64,000 nucleotides of DNA. Origin: Desulfobacterales bacterium (GTDB taxonomy: Bacteria; Desulfobacterota; Desulfobacteria; Desulfobacterales; Desulfobacteraceae). The notes under the pieces are model-generated. The model had not been told where the DNA came from. It ran no database searches and saw nothing but the letters and a program-made list of their open reading frames with translations. The stretch is taken from positions 1 to 64,000 of the forward strand of contig JAGLHT010000009.1 in assembly GCA_023143455.1 (NCBI GenBank), in the 5' to 3' direction. Made by a program: the position numbers and the translations under genes. Position 1 is the stretch's first letter. Every line of letters begins with the position of its first letter. Shown piece by piece: positions 63,129 to 64,000 of this stretch.

Positions 63129-63146
63129 ACAAAAAAATAGCTGTTT

Positions 63147-63404
63147 TTATTCTTCACCCTCTGAGGAATGTTGTATTCCAGCGCCTACAAGACCATACAT
63201 AGTTGTGCTGCCGGAAGACCAGTATTCCAGAACCTGTTCAGTAACCATCTTGTTAATAACTTTTTTTATCTCTCTAGGTTTATCATCGGGAAAAATTTTA
63301 TAAAAATCTTTAAAATAAAACTTTGTTTTTGTTGCTTGTTTTTTAGTAAGAAAATCAACAACTGCTTTGGTTGCAGCTTCTTTATCGGCAAGAAGATCAC
63401 TCAT
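63147..63404 (-). CDS. dsrD: Dissimilatory sulfite reductase accessory protein DsrD
   Basis: 85 residues, a small winged-helix protein: AATKAVVDFLTKKQATKTKF, then YFKDFYKIFPDDKPREIKKV and YGLVGAG. DsrD is found with dsrAB in sulfate reducers and stimulates sulfite reduction. GGGAG lies seven bases before the ATG. It follows dsrB after a stable hairpin. Confidence 0.95.
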   Translation of the reverse strand: MSDLLADKEAATKAVVDFLTKKQATKTKFYFKDFYKIFPDDKPREIKKVINKMVTEQVLEYWSSGSTTMYGLVGAGIQHSSEGEE

Positions 63405-63434
63405 TATTTAACTCCCTTCCAAATCGGTTTTAAG

Positions 63435-63458
63435 CCGGAGCAAATTGATTTGCTCCGG
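63435..63458 (-). terminator. Stable hairpin between dsrB and dsrD
   Basis: CCGGAGCAAA (63435-63444) pairs perfectly with TTTGCTCCGG (63449-63458), with outer TTTTAAG/CTTAAAA pairing. There is no proper T-tract, so it more likely stabilises the dsrAB message or attenuates dsrD than fully terminates. Confidence 0.7.
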
Positions 63459-63487
63459 CCTTAAAATACTACAAAATTATATTAATA

Positions 63488-64000
63488 TTAGAACTTAAAG
63501 TTTGTAGTTTGACGCCAGCTCATGTATGCCTGTTGACGAAAGTCATCAATCAGATGATGTGTAAAGTCAAGTTCACATACTTGAAAAAACTTTTCCCATC
63601 CAATTCTATCTGCCCAGTCACCAAGTCTTTCATATTTGTTGGCACCATTTGAGTAGGCGTTAATCATGCTGTTAATAGCCTTAGTCATGCTTGGCCATCT
63701 TGGCATCTCATTTGGTAAAAATGCTACAACAACTTTTGAAAATTTAGGGTCGCTGATTCTGTTGGAAACTTTTCCACCAGCCATGAGAACAATACCGTCA
63801 CCTTCAGTATCCGCAAGAGGCATTGAAGGACACATTGTGTAGCAATTACCGCAGAACATGCATCTTTCATTCTTTACTTCAACTGATTTTACTTCTGTTC
63901 CATTAGCAAGAGTAACTTTTGAAGGTTTAATAGCTGCTGTTGGGCAGGCTTTTATTGCTAGAGGAATCTCACATACTTTATCAAGATACTCATGATCAAG
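63488..64000 (-). CDS. dsrB: Dissimilatory sulfite reductase beta subunit, 3' part
   Basis: The frame stays open to the window edge, so this is the last 170 residues of DsrB. Visible are the end of the inserted ferredoxin domain, KACPTAAIKPSKV and ERCMFCGNCYTMCPSMPLAD, whose Cys hold a [4Fe-4S] cluster, then VVAFLPNEMPRWPSMTKA and the C-terminal RQQAYMSWRQTTNFKF typical of DsrB. The enzyme reduces sulfite in sulfate respiration. The sirohaem-binding part lies outside the window. Confidence 0.95.
   Translation of the reverse strand, partial: LDHEYLDKVCEIPLAIKACPTAAIKPSKVTLANGTEVKSVEVKNERCMFCGNCYTMCPSMPLADTEGDGIVLMAGGKVSNRISDPKFSKVVVAFLPNEMPRWPSMTKAINSMINAYSNGANKYERLGDWADRIGWEKFFQVCELDFTHHLIDDFRQQAYMSWRQTTNFKF

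Noticed and set aside
1-64000. tRNA, rRNA, CRISPR, insertion sequences or prophage
   Set aside because: I looked for cloverleaf ends, repeat-spacer arrays, transposase motifs and terminal inverted repeats and found none that I can support by reading; a covariance or profile search could still find small RNAs.

Overview
The window comes from an AT-rich, strictly anaerobic sulfate-reducing bacterium of the Desulfobacterota, most likely Desulfobacteraceae/Desulfobacula-like. The strongest evidence is at the right end: the 3' part of dsrB, then dsrD and the cobyrinate a,c-diamide synthase that often sits with dsrABD in this group. A tetrahaem cytochrome c3, futalosine-pathway menaquinone synthesis (mqnD), a Tat system, TRAP transport and ADP-forming acyl-CoA ligation agree with this. 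Assignment below phylum is inference. I saw no rRNA, tRNA or CRISPR array.

Layout. 1-900: a MazEF-type toxin-antitoxin pair with a perfect consensus promoter overlapped by palindromes. 950-5130: an HDOD protein, a class I adenylate cyclase and a receiver-TPR protein whose receiver has lost its phospho-acceptor. 5120-9150: a GntR/FCD regulator and a two-gene flavin/iron-sulfur dehydrogenase operon with a GntR-type operator. 9380-11785: pyrD-pyrK-pyrE. 11795-19030: an orphan HigA, an old-yellow-enzyme/dienoyl-CoA-reductase-like protein, an alpha/alpha-toroid protein, and a fadN-fadA-like beta-oxidation operon behind a FadR(TetR)-like box. 19200-25310: a lipoprotein, a tiny Cys-rich protein, rpmB, rel, an archaeal-type proS and ispG. 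25390-29150: a deleted LysE exporter, a CbiR-like cobamide hydrolase, a membrane KAP NTPase and a TetR relic.

29155-40901 looks like one sigma-54 regulon. A periplasmic lipoprotein, a Cache-domain histidine kinase and an NtrC-type regulator lie beside two catabolic/transport operons: enoyl-CoA hydratase plus ADP-forming acyl-CoA ligase, and a TAXI-type TRAP transporter plus UspA. Three -24/-12 elements with the same 16-base architecture precede these operons and the regulatory operon itself. The inference is uptake, CoA activation and degradation of an organic acid under two-component control.

41000-43170 is a decayed accessory stretch (EamA pseudogene, DUF2007 protein, exported protein, an attC-like palindrome). 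43171-46429 holds csaA and a single-chain fusion of an endonuclease Q/PHP-like nuclease with a UvrD-type helicase, the most striking protein here. Then come panB with a DUF2520 oxidoreductase, prfB with a programmed +1 frameshift, lnt, a receiver/thioredoxin-HEAT/receiver trio, and the run tilS-ftsH-folP-cdaR-coaX, where the expected cdaA is absent. 58797-64000 closes with mqnD, tatA-tatC, cytochrome c3, cbiA, dsrD and partial dsrB.
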